A stretch of DNA of 64,000 nucleotides from assembly GCA_033807775.1 (NCBI GenBank), contig CM066319.1:139488983-139552982 (forward strand), given 5' to 3'. Under the pieces are notes generated by a model that saw only the letters and a list, made by a program, of their open reading frames with translations, ran no database searches and was not told the origin of the DNA. Below, piece by piece: positions 23,499 through 34,222 of the stretch. How positions within the stretch are numbered: position 1 is the stretch's first letter; each line of letters opens with the position of its first letter. Position numbers and translations under genes: made by a program. The DNA is from Saussurea involucrata (lineage: Eukaryota; Streptophyta; Magnoliopsida; Asterales; Asteraceae).

Positions 23499-24549
23499 TT
23501 ATAAAACCTGCATTCTTGGAAGGATTACCTTTGGATGAAGTCTTCTGTCATGGAATCGCTTGGTACATTTCTTGTTGATGGCCGCATTCTCGTACGCATC
23601 TTGTCTTATCTCATCCAACTCATTCAATTGGAGAAACCTGTGTTGACCGAATGCATTAAGATCCATATTCAAGGGCTTGATCGCCCAATAAGCCTTGTGC
23701 TCGAGCTCAACCGGCAAGTGATACGATTTGATGAACACTAGTCGATATGGTATGGTTCCTAGAGAACACCAGTCAAAACGGGTGGAAGCAATCGCGTCTT
23801 GAATGTTGTCCGGTATTCCCAAAGTGCGTCGTCTAGTCTAGAAGACCAGTCCTTACAGGATGCACTCACTGTCTTCTCAAGAATTTGTTTGAGCTCCTGG
23901 TTTGATACTTCGGCCAGTCCATTCGCGTGTGGGTGGTATGGTGTGTCACTTTGTTTTTCACTGAATACTTCTTGAGAACTTCATCGAGGTAGCGGTTGCA
24001 GAAGTGGCTACCCCCATCACTGATTAGTGCTTTTGGGACTCCAAATCGTGATAAGATGTTCTTCCGCAAAAAGTTGATCACCACCTTGGAGTCATTTGTA
24101 GGGGTCGCGATCGCTTCCACCCAATTCGACACGTAATCGACCGCCACAAGTATGTACTCATTATAGAATGAGTTTGGGAATGGTCCCATGAAGTCGATGC
24201 CCTATACATCGAAAATCTCCAGTTCCATAAAAATATTCATAGGCATCTCATCCTTTTTTGTGATGTTTCCGACCCTGTGACAACGGTCGCATCAAGTTAT
24301 GAAATGTCTCTTCTCCTTGAACATGTATGGCCAAAAGAACCCTGACTGCAGAATCTTCGTAACTGTTCTATCTGTGCTGAAATGGCCACCACATTCTAAC
24401 GTGTGGAAGTGAGCCAGAATGGCGGCTTTCTCCTCGTCCGGTACACATATTCTGATCATACTGTCAGCATACAACATGTAGAGATATGGCTCATCCCAAT
24501 AGTATTGTTTTGCATCGGATAAGAACTTCTTCCTTTGATGTGAGTTCAT
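23499..24549 (-). pseudogene. Athila integrase (D), interrupted
   Basis: On the minus strand the zinc-binding part (HFHTLECGGHFSTDRT...CDRC) is followed by the catalytic core: DFMGPFPNSF, YILVAVDYVSNWVEA and FGVPKALISDGGSHF, keeping the first two acidic residues. After VTHHTTHTR the frame is broken, and a C-terminal part resumes at about 23822-23499 (YRLVFIKSYHLPVELEHKAYWAIK). Stops at about 24290 and 24205 and frame changes near 23900 prevent full translation. The family inserts cDNA into the genome. Confidence 0.85.
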
Positions 24550-26170
24550 GTTGTAAGGAATGACCGCCCCACCAAGTAGTTCACTAGATCAGTGTACCAT
24601 GGCTCCGAATGACCCACCTTCAAAAGTTGTTCATCCGGGAATGAGTCGTTGATGATCGACTTGTCTTTGCTTTGCTCTTCACTTCCTTCAAGCCTCGATA
24701 GATGGCCCGCCACTATATTCTCCGATCCTTTCTTGTTCAAGATCTCCATGTCAAGTTCTTGGAGTAGAAGCACCCATCAGATAAGTCTTAGCTGTGTCAT
24801 TCTTGGTCATCAAATACTTCAACGCTGAGTGATCGGTGTATACGATTACCTGGGCACCCTAGATATGATCGAAACTCTTCGCATGGTATAAACAATGTCT
24901 AGTAACTCCTTCTCAGTAGTAGCATAGTTGACATGAGCATCGTCTAGTGTCTTGATGGCATAATAGATCACGTGCATCCGTTTGTCTTTTTTTTGGCCCA
25001 AACTGCTCCAACTGTCGTGTCGGTCACGTCGCACATGAGGACAAATGGTAGGATCCAATCATGTGCGATGAGAATTAGTGATGAGGTCAATTCCTTCTTC
25101 AATCTGTCAAAAGAAAGAATGTAGTCATTAGTGAAATTGAATTTGGCATCCTTAAGAAGTGAAGAACACAAAGGTTTTTTAATTTTAGAAAAATCCTTTA
25201 TGAATCTCTGGTAGAACCTGGCGTGTCCCAAGAAGCTCTGAACTCCCTTGACGGAATTCGGATACGGAAGATTCTCGATCACCGCGACCTTTGCCTTGTC
25301 TACTTCAATTCCCGCTTGCGACACTTTGTGACCCAATACTATTCCCTCGGTCACCATGAAATGACATTTTTCCCAGTTCAGTGCCAAGCTCGTTTCCTTG
25401 CATCTTCTTAGTACGACTTCCAAGTGTACCAAACATGTATCGAATAAAGGTCCGAATGCCAAAAAGTCATCCATGAAGATCTCGATCGTTCTCTCCACTA
25501 TGTCGGAAAAGATCGCCATCATGCATCTCTGGAAAGTTGCTGGAGCGTTACATAGTCCGAAAGGCATCCTTTGGTAAGTAAAGGTACCATACGGGCATGT
25601 AAAAGTCATTTTGTCTTAATCTTCGGGGGCTATCGGTATTTGATTGTACCCCGAATACCCATCCAAAAAGCAGTAATACTTGTGCCTCGCCAACCTTTCT
25701 AACATCAGATCATTGAACGTGAGTGGAAAATGCTCCTTCCGAGTGGCATCATTCAACTTTCTATAATCAATGCACACTCTCCACCCCATAACGGTCCGAG
25801 ATGGAATAACCTCATTGTTGTTGTTTCGGACAACGGTGATACCACCCTTCTTCGGCACCACCAAAACTGGATTCACCCATGGGCTATCAGGGACTAGATA
25901 GATAATTCCAGCATCAAGGAGTTTGTGTATCTCCTTTCGGACTACCTCGTTCATATTAAGGTTTAGCCGGCGTTGGTGTTAAACTATCGGACGATGCCCC
26001 TCTTCAAGGTTGATTCATGGGTGACAAAGGTGGGACTCAATCCTTTCAGGTCTGCAATGGTCCACCCAATTGCCGTCTGATGCTCTCTGAGAATTATTAG
26101 TAATCTTTCTTTCTTGTCAGAGCTCAAATGAGAAGATATGATCACCGGTAATGTTTCTTTCTCTCCCAAA
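24550..26170 (-). pseudogene. Athila reverse transcriptase and RNase H (D)
   Basis: Reverse transcriptase runs from about 26170: IYLVPDSPWVNPVLVVPKKGG, WRVCIDYRKLNDATRKEHFP, then the Tyr-to-Phe variant of the catalytic box in TIEIFMDDFLAFG near 25480. RNase H follows at about 25060-24550 (HVIYYAIKTLDDAHVNYATTEKE; DMEILNKKGSENIVAGHLSRL). Stops and frame changes at about 25983, 25615 and 24967 split it into pieces. The order protease, reverse transcriptase, RNase H, integrase is Ty3/gypsy. Confidence 0.88.
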
Positions 26171-26196
26171 TAGGCATACTCGAGATGAGCAGGTAA

Positions 26197-27877
26197 CTAT
26201 GCCAGTTCAAGCTTTGGAGGCGTCTTTGATGATGGTTCAGACTTTGGTATTGGCGCTCCTAAGTCTTCAACAACGGGTCTTTTCGGTCCTTTATAAGTTG
26301 GAAATGCATTCAGTTGCATCACCTCTTCACTCTCTGGATCAACATCAGTACCGATTAGTGCCTTCATTAACTGATCATCTGATACGTGTTGGCTATACGT
26401 CTTTTGAAGCATCGACTTAATTACATCCACTCGGTAGCATTCATTTGATTTCATACTATGCCTTGTTGCTTGGAACACATTGAACACTGTTTCCTCTTCA
26501 CCAACTCTCAATGTTAGTTTTCCTCATTTCACATCAATCAGTGCTCCTCCCGTGGCTAAGAAAGGTCGACCAAAGATTAATGGTATCTCCTTATCTTCAT
26601 TCATGTCGAGGACTACGAAGTCAACTGGGAAGTAAAACATTTCAACCTTGATCAGCACGTCTTCGATCACTCCATACGGATACTTGATTGGTCTATCGGC
26701 CAACTGCAATGTCATATTAGTTGGATGCACCTCTCCAAGCCCGAGTTTCCTGAAAATAGACAAAGACATTAGATTAATACTTTCTAGAAGATCACATAAA
26801 GCGTTACTAAATTCAGAATTTCCTATATGAACAATGATAGTGAAACACCCTGGATCCTTAAGCTTCGGAGGAAGCTTGTGCTGGATTATAGCGCTGCACT
26901 CTTCAGTAAGTGCAACTGTCGCATGCTCCCCAATCTTCCTATTATTAGAGAGGATATCTTTCAAGAATTTCACGTATGAGGGCATTTGTGCCAAAGCATT
27001 TGCAATTGGTTAAAAACTTCAAGGAATTTAGAAAAATTAACATCGTCTTTGTGGGCTATACGCCTGTTAGGATATGGTACTCTTGGTGCAATAGGATGGA
27101 CTGGCGGCTGCCTTGAAGTAGTGGTTTGCTCTTTCTTCTTTTCCTCACTCGCCAGTTTCTCCATCGCTATCTCTTTATCAGCTTCCATTTTCTCTATCTC
27201 TATCGGATCAACTCCATGTGCTTTCGTTTCAATTTCCTTTGGCTACGGGTCTTGGGTAGGGTCTCTTACCAACTCCCTACCACTTCTCAGTTTAATGGCT
27301 TTGCAATCCTCTCTTGCTTTCCTTTCAGGTTGACTAGGAAACTGCCCTTCGTTCGAGTTTGCAGAGCCTCAGATATCTGTCCCACTTGCTTTCCAAGAAC
27401 TTTGATTGAGGCAGTGTTCTGAGCAGTAGCTGCTTTTACTGTACCCCACGTTCTTGTCAATCCTTTAACCGTGCTATCCATCTTTGACATGAATATCATC
27501 ATCATGTCTTCCAGTCTAGGTTTCTTCTCTTCAGTTTGTGCGTCCTCAAATTTCCTCTAATTATAACTTGGAGGACGATAAACATTATTAGATTGGGAAG
27601 GAGATGAACGGTTTGAATTATTACCTTATTGTTGTTGTTGTTGTCCCATGGTTTCTTTCGGTTGACCTTGCTGCTGCGCCCATGAGAAATTGGGGTGTCT
27701 CTTCCAACCTTCATTATACGTATTGAAGAATGGGTCATTCCTTGGACGATTGATCCTGTTCTGTAAGAATTGAACCTGTTCAGGTTCGTGTGATATGGGG
27801 AACAAGTCCGGAATGCCATCCTCATTCATGAGTGAAGGTTGAATAGAGGACCCCTTAAGATGATTGGTGATGGCGGC
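26197..27877 (-). pseudogene. Athila gag C-terminus and protease (D)
   Basis: Just inside the C insertion (27877 downward) the minus strand reads AITNHLKGS, then a Gln-rich part with YNEGWKRHPNFSWAQQ typical of Athila gag C-termini, with frameshifts to about 27000. The protease region follows at 26994-26524: KLKDPGCFTIIVHIGNSEF, ALCDLLESINLM and IPLIFGRPFLATGGALIDV. The active-site motif, CDLGASINLM in related elements, reads CDLLESINLM, so the glycine after the catalytic region is lost. A linker to reverse transcriptase lies at 26511-26197. Confidence 0.8.
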
Positions 27878-27965
27878 TGTTTGGGCAAAAATTAACGTCG
27901 TACGACCACGACCGGAAAAGGTAAGACGCGCGTCATGAAAGACATATTGGATTAATATAAGGTCT
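27878..27965 (+). repeat. 5' end of C's 5' LTR
   Basis: It starts TGTTTGGGCAAAAATTAACG and matches the first 88 bases of the LTR at 40165. The remainder of this LTR continues at 35203 beyond element B. Confidence 0.9.
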
Positions 27966-28377
27966 TGTTTGGGCAAAAAATCACGTCGTACGACCACGAC
28001 CGGAGCAGGTAAGACGCACGTCATAAGTAACATCTTGTATTAAGATAAGGTCCCGTCAAAGACCATAAAGACCTCCGTCGCCTCCCGTAAAAGGTAAGTC
28101 GTACGTCCCCCTTGACGCTCGACCATAGTATCTCCCGTCCCGTACGACCATCGCGTAAGATCATTGTACCTTCGACAAAAGCTAACGTTAACCTTGACTG
28201 TTACGTTTGTTAAGTGTTTAATGCAGGAGTCAAAGTCATTAAAGAGCAACGGATATAACCGACGCAACCATCAACGATCGATAGCTGTAACGGACGAAGA
28301 CCATTACTCCGGCGACCGTTTCCAGCCATTGTAGCCGTTGATTGAATCATTAATGGAGCTAATTAATGACGCGAAGA

Positions 28378-28386
28378 CTATAAAAG
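28378..28386 (+). promoter_or_regulatory. TATA box of B's 5' LTR
   Basis: CTATAAAAG matches the plant TATA consensus and is kept as CTATAAAAG in the 3' LTR (34635-34643). Related boxes are CTATAAAG in C and CTATAAATA in E. Confidence 0.65.
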
Positions 28387-28778
28387 ACAAGCTAAAGCAT
28401 CATTTCAAGGGACATCGGTTAACATCTAATACGCTCCAGCGAACATCATCAAACAGCAGAGAAAATCATCCAAACTCATAGCAAAGAACATTCAAACTCT
28501 GAAGATTAAGTACTGAAAGCCAGAATCTTACAGCGAACTCAATAACACTCGAAGGAAAGCTCAAGTATCGCTCTCGACGCACGACAACAGTCCTCGACCA
28601 AAAGTTCACACTTTGTATTCACACACGACAAACACCTGTTTTCACATTTAAACACTTGTACTTTACATTTCGAAGCATTTCCTTCATTTGTATTGTAATC
28701 ATCGTACGACCGACGCCAGTACCAAGGACGTCGCCCCTTATTGGCGACCATAGTGCAGCGACGACATCCCCTGTCGTC

Positions 28779-28813
28779 TGCAGGTTTTTTCCTCGTTTGA
28801 GGTTTTTCCTGCA
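28779..28813 (+). promoter_or_regulatory. ENE-like U-rich hairpin (B 5' LTR)
   Basis: Lower stem TGCAGG (28779-28784) with CCTGCA (28808-28813); U6 (28785-28790) faces U5 (28803-28807); upper stem CCTC with GAGG; loop GTTT. The first pair is T-A here but C-G in the 3' LTR, a compensatory change within one element. Confidence 0.6.
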
Positions 28814-28989
28814 TCATCAAATCCCTTGTCTTGTTTATTTTTCCCTCGTTGCACGTATCGTCGAAATATCCTTTTTTTAGTTGATTAAGTCCACATCGAC
28901 CTTAAGTTGTCCCTTTGGTGCGATTTTTGGCATTAACAGTTTGGCGCCATCCGTGGGACCTCATCTAGAGAAAATCCTCGACGAACGTG

Positions 28990-29039
28990 CATCCTACTAA
29001 TAGTTTCTTGGAGTTTCTTCTATTTTCTGTTACAGGAAA
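28990..29039 (+). promoter_or_regulatory. Branch point and 3' splice site before gag (B)
   Basis: CTACTAAT, a pyrimidine-rich run and TTACAG precede the gag ATG at 29040 by a few bases, as in J and C. Confidence 0.45.
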
Positions 29040-31304
29040 ATGGCAGCCTCTGGAAATCCGCAGCAAGCTGTTGCTCAGATGTATCAGGAGCTCGAAGTCG
29101 CCAGGAATCAGCTCAATGCAATGGCATAGCAGAATCGCAGAGCAGCTGAGGAGATCGTGCGGTTAAGAAATCCTCTTGTCCCGAATCCAGGTTCATCTGT
29201 GCAGAATCAGCATCCTGGCCCGTTCATGCAGAATCAACAACCAGGGCCGTTCAACTCAAATCCTCAGTTTGGGACAGTTCCTCCTCAGCACATAAGGCCA
29301 CCACCCATGAATAATGGGTCTCAGCCATTACAAGGGTCGCAGCCTTTCCAGCAAGGGTCGCAACCATTTCAGCAGCAATTTTAGAATGGACCTCAAGGTG
29401 GATCGCAGCCTTTCCAGCAAGAATCGCAGCCTTTTCAGAATGGACCGCAGCAATTCCACTATGGGTCGCAGCCATATTTCGTCCCGTTCAACGGGGACAC
29501 CAATGGTTCGTCGCATGGTAATGGCACTAGCCCAGGGGCCAATCCCTCGACAGGGGCAAATCCCGATCTTAACGATCCCGTCGCTCAGCGTTTGAAGATG
29601 TTAGAAGACCAAAATGAGCGCGCCCTGTCCTTGCTCGCCAAGTTGCCTGGGGCAGCCGTGCCCGTCGACGTCGAGCCTCGCTTGGGATATCAGGCGTCGC
29701 CTTTCATCGACGAGATTGCCACCGTAGAGGTCCCAAAGAAGTATAACATTCCTGCCTTCACTCCCAAGTATTCGGGTGTGATCGATCCAACTGAGCACGT
29801 CGTATGCATGTGGACGACCTCGATCCCATTTATGTACCAGGAAGTATGCATGTGTAAGAGTTTTGGAGCAACTCTCATTGGTCCAGCTCTCCAATGGTTA
29901 ATCAATCTCAAACCCAAATCCATCGGATCGTTTGCTGAGTTGGTTAATCAATTCTCCCAGCAATTCGCCAGCAGTCGTAAGATGGAGAAGCAGACTAGCG
30001 ACCTATATTACATCGTGCAGAAAGCTAATGAGTCTATTCGAAGTTATTTTAATAGATTCAATGCCGAAATGATCAGCATCCGCAATTGCGACGTAAAAAC
30101 CGCAATCGAAGCCTACAAGCGTGGTATGGACGATAATTCAGGCTTATATACCGACCAGACCAAATATCCCCCGGAAAATTTCGAAGACATCCGAGCTCGA
30201 ACCTTAGCATATATGAGGGTCGAAGATGATGCAGCCTTTCGTCGCAAGCACACTGATGACAAGAAGTCGCTAGGCGTCAGAAAGCCAGAGTTCAAGACAA
30301 AGGCTGTTTCCAGAGTAGAGCCAGCGCGCCAAATTTCAAATGTTCGTTTCAAGACGAAAGCAGAAGCCAAGACCGCGGCTAAGTTCACTCAGTACCCCAA
30401 GATATCCTCTTATGGATTCAAAGGACCCACAAAGGACCTAGTCGAAGCTCTGAAAAGTTCCCAAGCTACCATTCGATGGCCAAAAAAGTCCGACCTGGAC
30501 GATGCTAAGAAAGACAAATCAAAGTGGTGCGACTTCCATGCCGATCATGGTCATGCGATAGACGACTGTATCGCATTGAAGAAGGAACTAGCATATCATT
30601 TTCCGAAAGGAAATCTCAAAGATATCATCGACAGTGTCGCTGTTCCAGCTAATAGCCATCGACCGTCGACCCCCGAGCACGCGAAAGTCGTCAATTGCAT
30701 CACCGGTGGTTCAGATGTGTGTGGTCTGACGTATTCAGCGGCCAAGCGTCTTGCCAGCCAGGCGCCCGATGATCGGCCTATTCCTCGCTCGTCTAGACCC
30801 AAAGGAGATTTGGAGCTAGAAGCTATGAAGATTGTGTTCGACCACGTCGACCTGGGCGACTCATATCAGAAGCATCATGACGGGCTAATCATTCAGCTCA
30901 CAGTCGGTAACTGCCTAACGCGTCGAGTCTTGATCGACGGGGGCAGCTCAGCAAATGTCATTTTTCTCAACACAATCAAAGCCATGGGAATTGATCGCTC
31001 AGAAATCACCCGACGTTCGACAACTTTGGTCGGTTTCAATGGAGAAGCGACGAGCAACTTTGGAGAGATAAGCTTGCCCGTCTACGCCGGAGGAGTCAAC
31101 AAGCAGACCAAGTTCAGTGTCATCGTTTGTGCATCGGCCTATAACATCATCTTAGGGCAACCGTGGATCCATGATACAAAAGCTGTTCCTTCGACGTATC
31201 ATCAAATGTTGAAATTCCCGACGCCATGGGGAATCCAGGAGATCAAGAGTGAGCCAAAAGTCGCTCGTGAGTGCTACAAGTCTACCTTGAAGCCGCGAAA
31301 ATAA
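29040..31304 (+). pseudogene. Retand-type gag-protease with two nonsense codons (B)
   Basis: A single frame of 755 codons runs from the ATG at 29040 (MAASGNPQQAVAQMYQ) to the stop at 31304. It is broken only by TAG at 29127-29129 and 29382-29384; there is no frameshift. In order it has an N-terminal heptad-like segment, a Pro/Gln-rich region with QPFQQGS repeats, the gag domain (about codons 240-400), a KWCDFHADHGH...DDC knuckle-like block (about codon 490) and an aspartic protease: VLIDGGSSANVIF at about codon 635 and YNIILGQPWIHDTKAVPS near codon 700. The DGGSS active-site form is usual in the TAT lineage. From 29592 the frame is open for 570 codons, so a protein starting downstream could still be made. 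Confidence 0.9.
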
Positions 31305-32070
31305 ACTAAAGTCACAAGATCAGGCTCTCGACAGGCTTATTTCTTCTATCCCTAAATTAATATCTTTTCCACAGGGATAAATCTACTATGGTGCCTCGTC
31401 GCACGACAACATAGTCGACCGAAGGACAATATTTCTCCGTGTAATTCTGTCATTTAAAACCTATCTTTTCCTCCCAAAAAGGATACGGTAATAAATGACA
31501 GGGGGCAAATAGAGAGAGTCTGAAATGGTACGTTCTCTAGCTCTTTCTCATACGATTTTTTCTCACAAAACGTTTACTGACTTAAGCATCGAAGGGTCGT
31601 TGGTAAGCCAACGACCAACCCCCGACATCGTTTTATCGCAGAATCGCACGACAGATTATCGCAGAATTGCACGACAGTAGTCGTTAAATCTACTATATGA
31701 ATTTAATATCGCAAGGTCGAATGACATAAACGATCAGGTCTCTAACTTGATTATTTCTCCACAGGGGCATACGATACAAACTCGCTGTACGATCCGGTCG
31801 TACGATCACAAGGTCTAAACGACTTTACCCTTAAGTTTCTTAACTGAATGGATGCTTTAATCACGTGTTTTTATATTTGTTTTACGTTCTTATCATCGTA
31901 TTACAATGAATGCCTTTGTCGCATGATTTTATATGTATCTTATGTTCGACTTTGTAATCAAACGTGATTCGAATAAAGCATAAGCAAAAGATATATATTC
32001 ATAAACCACTGTATACATACTCAACCCCCGAGAGGTCAAGTGGCAAAAACAAACAACGAGCAAAAAAATT
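31305..32070 (+). other. Noncoding tail of B between convergent genes
   Basis: It separates the end of gag-protease (plus) from the end of the antisense gene (minus). It contains the hairpin at 31447-31501 followed by GGGGGCAAA, the GGTCGTTGG/CCAACGACC inverted repeat near 31605-31622, and many CGCACGAC and CGTACGA motifs (31640-31810). No gene. Confidence 0.65.
31447..31501 (+). repeat. Hairpin downstream of gag-protease (B)
   Basis: CTGTCATTTA at 31447-31456 pairs with TAAATGACAG at 31492-31501, followed by a G run. It matches the structures at 5101, 6514 and 38117. Confidence 0.6.
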
Positions 32071-33737
32071 CTAGACGACAGGAGGAACATTGGTCGTATC
32101 CCCCTGAGGGCCTCCATCTGCCACTCCTACCGCACGAATCTCCTGCAATTCATATTGAGCATCGAAAAGTTGGACGGCCAGCTCATCGGCACGCGCCATG
32201 GCCAACTTCTCCCTATCTAAAGCCGCTCTCTCCCTCTCCAATGCTGCAGCTTCCCTCTCAAGAGCAGATGCCACCAGATCTTCAACTCTTGATGTCTCAG
32301 CATGTAACGCCAAGGAAGACTGGAATGTCTGTGAAAAATAAAAGGTGCATTCAAGAACATTCGACAAAGATTACAAATTACACGAGTCATGAAAGGTTGA
32401 CACTCACCGTGAACGCCAGACTGGCAACTCGAGATCTCATCTCTCCGGCCGGAACTCCGTGAAAACGCTCCCCGAAAGACGGGAGCAAATACTTCCCTAG
32501 ATGAGGGAACGACGCCGTCCCGTCTAGGACACCATCCGCCATAAAGTCAGAAGGCAATGTAAAATTGACCGTCATAACTTCGGCCGACGATCCCTCGCCC
32601 CTGTCGGCAGGTATTGGGATCGACACTTGAGACACCAGTTTCGTCACCATCGCCGGAGGCGCAGAACTTGCTGGTGTCGCGTCCATCACGCCAGGACGGC
32701 TAGATGACGCCTTCGCCTTCTTAGGCAAAACAACTCTCGACGAGTCATCAACCCTCGATGACGGTTCCCTCAGGACCGTACTCTTGGTTCTCTTCTGGCT
32801 CAATCCAGCTGTCGAGACATCTCCTCCTCGAAGGGCATGCATGATTTGCTTCCCTCTCGACCTAGAAACTGATTTCTTTTCAGTTGGCACTGATCAGGAA
32901 AAATGCAAAGCTTCAGACAGGAATAAGAAATAAATGGTAAAAGACAGGAAACAATAATACACCCACCTGTCGACTCCTGTCGTCCACTTTCCTCTTCACC
33001 TTCTCCTTCTTCCTCCTCCACAGCGTCCACCACCACGTCCTCGTCCTCGGTCGCCGGTTGCCACGTGGCGAAAGATTGGTCCTCGACGCTGTAACTAAGG
33101 AATCTATCAATCTTGGCACGAGAACCTTCATTCGGGTGCGGAACGCCGGACTTTATATCTGAAGACAACAAAAGGAGAAGAGTAAATAAAAGGTTAGAAA
33201 AACCATACTCTGATCGAAAAAGAGCATACCTCCCATATTCCAATCGGGACGGATCCACTTGCTGGCGGCATCCAGCGAATCATAACGTACGAACACATAC
33301 CTGGACCCCCACCCCCGATCGTTCACTCCAGTATTCAAAACTAAGGCACGATCGCCTTTATATCTGGAATACGGGCTATAACGCCCACGCTTATCTTCCT
33401 TAACTTGGTACGCTGCCAAGAAATCATTCAAAGACATAGGGGGGTCCCAATCCGAAGACAAACGCTCAATAACCACAAGAACCCGCCAGAGTTGAGGCAT
33501 CAACTGCCCCGACGACAAACCAAAGCATCGCATCAAATTCTTTGTCAAAGTCGAAAACGGCCATTCGAAGCCAATCTTGAAAGGATATTCGTGTATCACG
33601 AAATACCCCTCGGGGCAATCCTTAGGACGAACAGTCCCCGGACTTGTTAGCTCTACTTCTAAGGGAATCTTCGCTAGACGCCTAAAGTCGTCTAAATCTT
33701 CCTGGCTAACGATGGAACTCTCTGGGTCAGTCGACAT
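32071..33737 (-). CDS. Intact four-exon antisense gene (putative gypsy-type transposon protein)
   Basis: I infer exons 33737-33230, 33158-32967, 32889-32408 and 32328-32071. Each intron starts GT and ends AG (71, 77 and 79 bp), and the exons sum to 1440 nt, an uninterrupted frame of 479 residues plus stop. Residues 1-170 carry the domain I relate to Pfam putative gypsy-type transposon (CPEGYFVIHEYPFKIGFEWPF; LWRVLVVIERLSSDW). Then come an acidic stretch (EEEEGEGEEES), a Lys/Ser/Pro-rich linker, a conserved FPHLGKYLLPSFGERF block and a short coiled coil (ALEREAAALERERAAL). E and G have longer C-termini ending PPLP, so B is truncated or variable there. Antisense genes between pol and 3' LTR are known in Retand-like elements; their role is unknown. 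TATATAG lies about 55 bp upstream of the ATG. Confidence 0.8.
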
Positions 33738-33788
33738 TTCTTACCAGGGGAAAGAAGGCAGTGAAAGCTGAAAGGAAGAAGCAATGCG

Positions 33789-33797
33789 CTATATAAA
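33789..33797 (-). promoter_or_regulatory. Candidate TATA box of the antisense gene (B)
   Basis: The minus strand reads TTTATATAG about 52-60 bp upstream of the ATG at 33737. The position fits a short leader. No transcript evidence is available. Confidence 0.4.
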
Positions 33798-34052
33798 CGC
33801 CCTAAATCCGAAACAATCTCCGCTAAATCAAAGGGATTCGGAAGAAGAATGGCAAGAAGAGCAAGGTGGAATTTATTTCCAAAATAAACTCAGCGTAAGA
33901 AAAGAAAGGATTCGTCGTAATCTTTATTTATGCAGTCGATCATGTCAGGTCGAACCCCTGAATAACCATTGCACGCCCCCGTCCTTCCGTATGACCGCAG
34001 GGATCGTCGCCACCTGTCCTTAACAGCTGGTAAGCATCATCGTATGTCAGTA

Positions 34053-34060
34053 TGACGTCA
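34053..34060. promoter_or_regulatory. TGACGTCA palindrome upstream of antisense gene (B)
   Basis: A perfect TGACGTCA, the core bound by plant bZIP factors, lies 316 bp upstream of the antisense ATG. The same octamer lies upstream of the antisense gene in C (39992) and E (42666), in the context GACGTCACGACC. Confidence 0.5.
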
Positions 34061-34222
34061 CGACCTCGTTTCCTTTTCAACTTCTCGTTCAGTTAGAAAC
34101 GAACCAGTCTAGCTCCAAAGCGATTGAGGTAATTTCTAACTCTTGTCTTATTTCCTATGCGTCTGATGGACAAAATTTAAAACTTAAATTTGACATTCAA
34201 TTTTCAAATTTTGGGGGCAAAC

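Larger units (their letters stand above)
27966..28938 (+). repeat. 5' LTR of B
   Basis: It starts TGTTTGGGC and ends GGCATTAACA. CTATAAAAG at 28378-28386 is a good TATA box, placing transcription start near 28410. The ENE-like hairpin lies about 370 nt downstream, at 28779-28813. Confidence 0.92.

Noticed and set aside
27966..28938. Tandem LTR starts at 27878 and 27966 as an internal LTR duplication
   Set aside because: The duplication GGTCT and the continuation at 35203 show that this is element B inserted in C's LTR.
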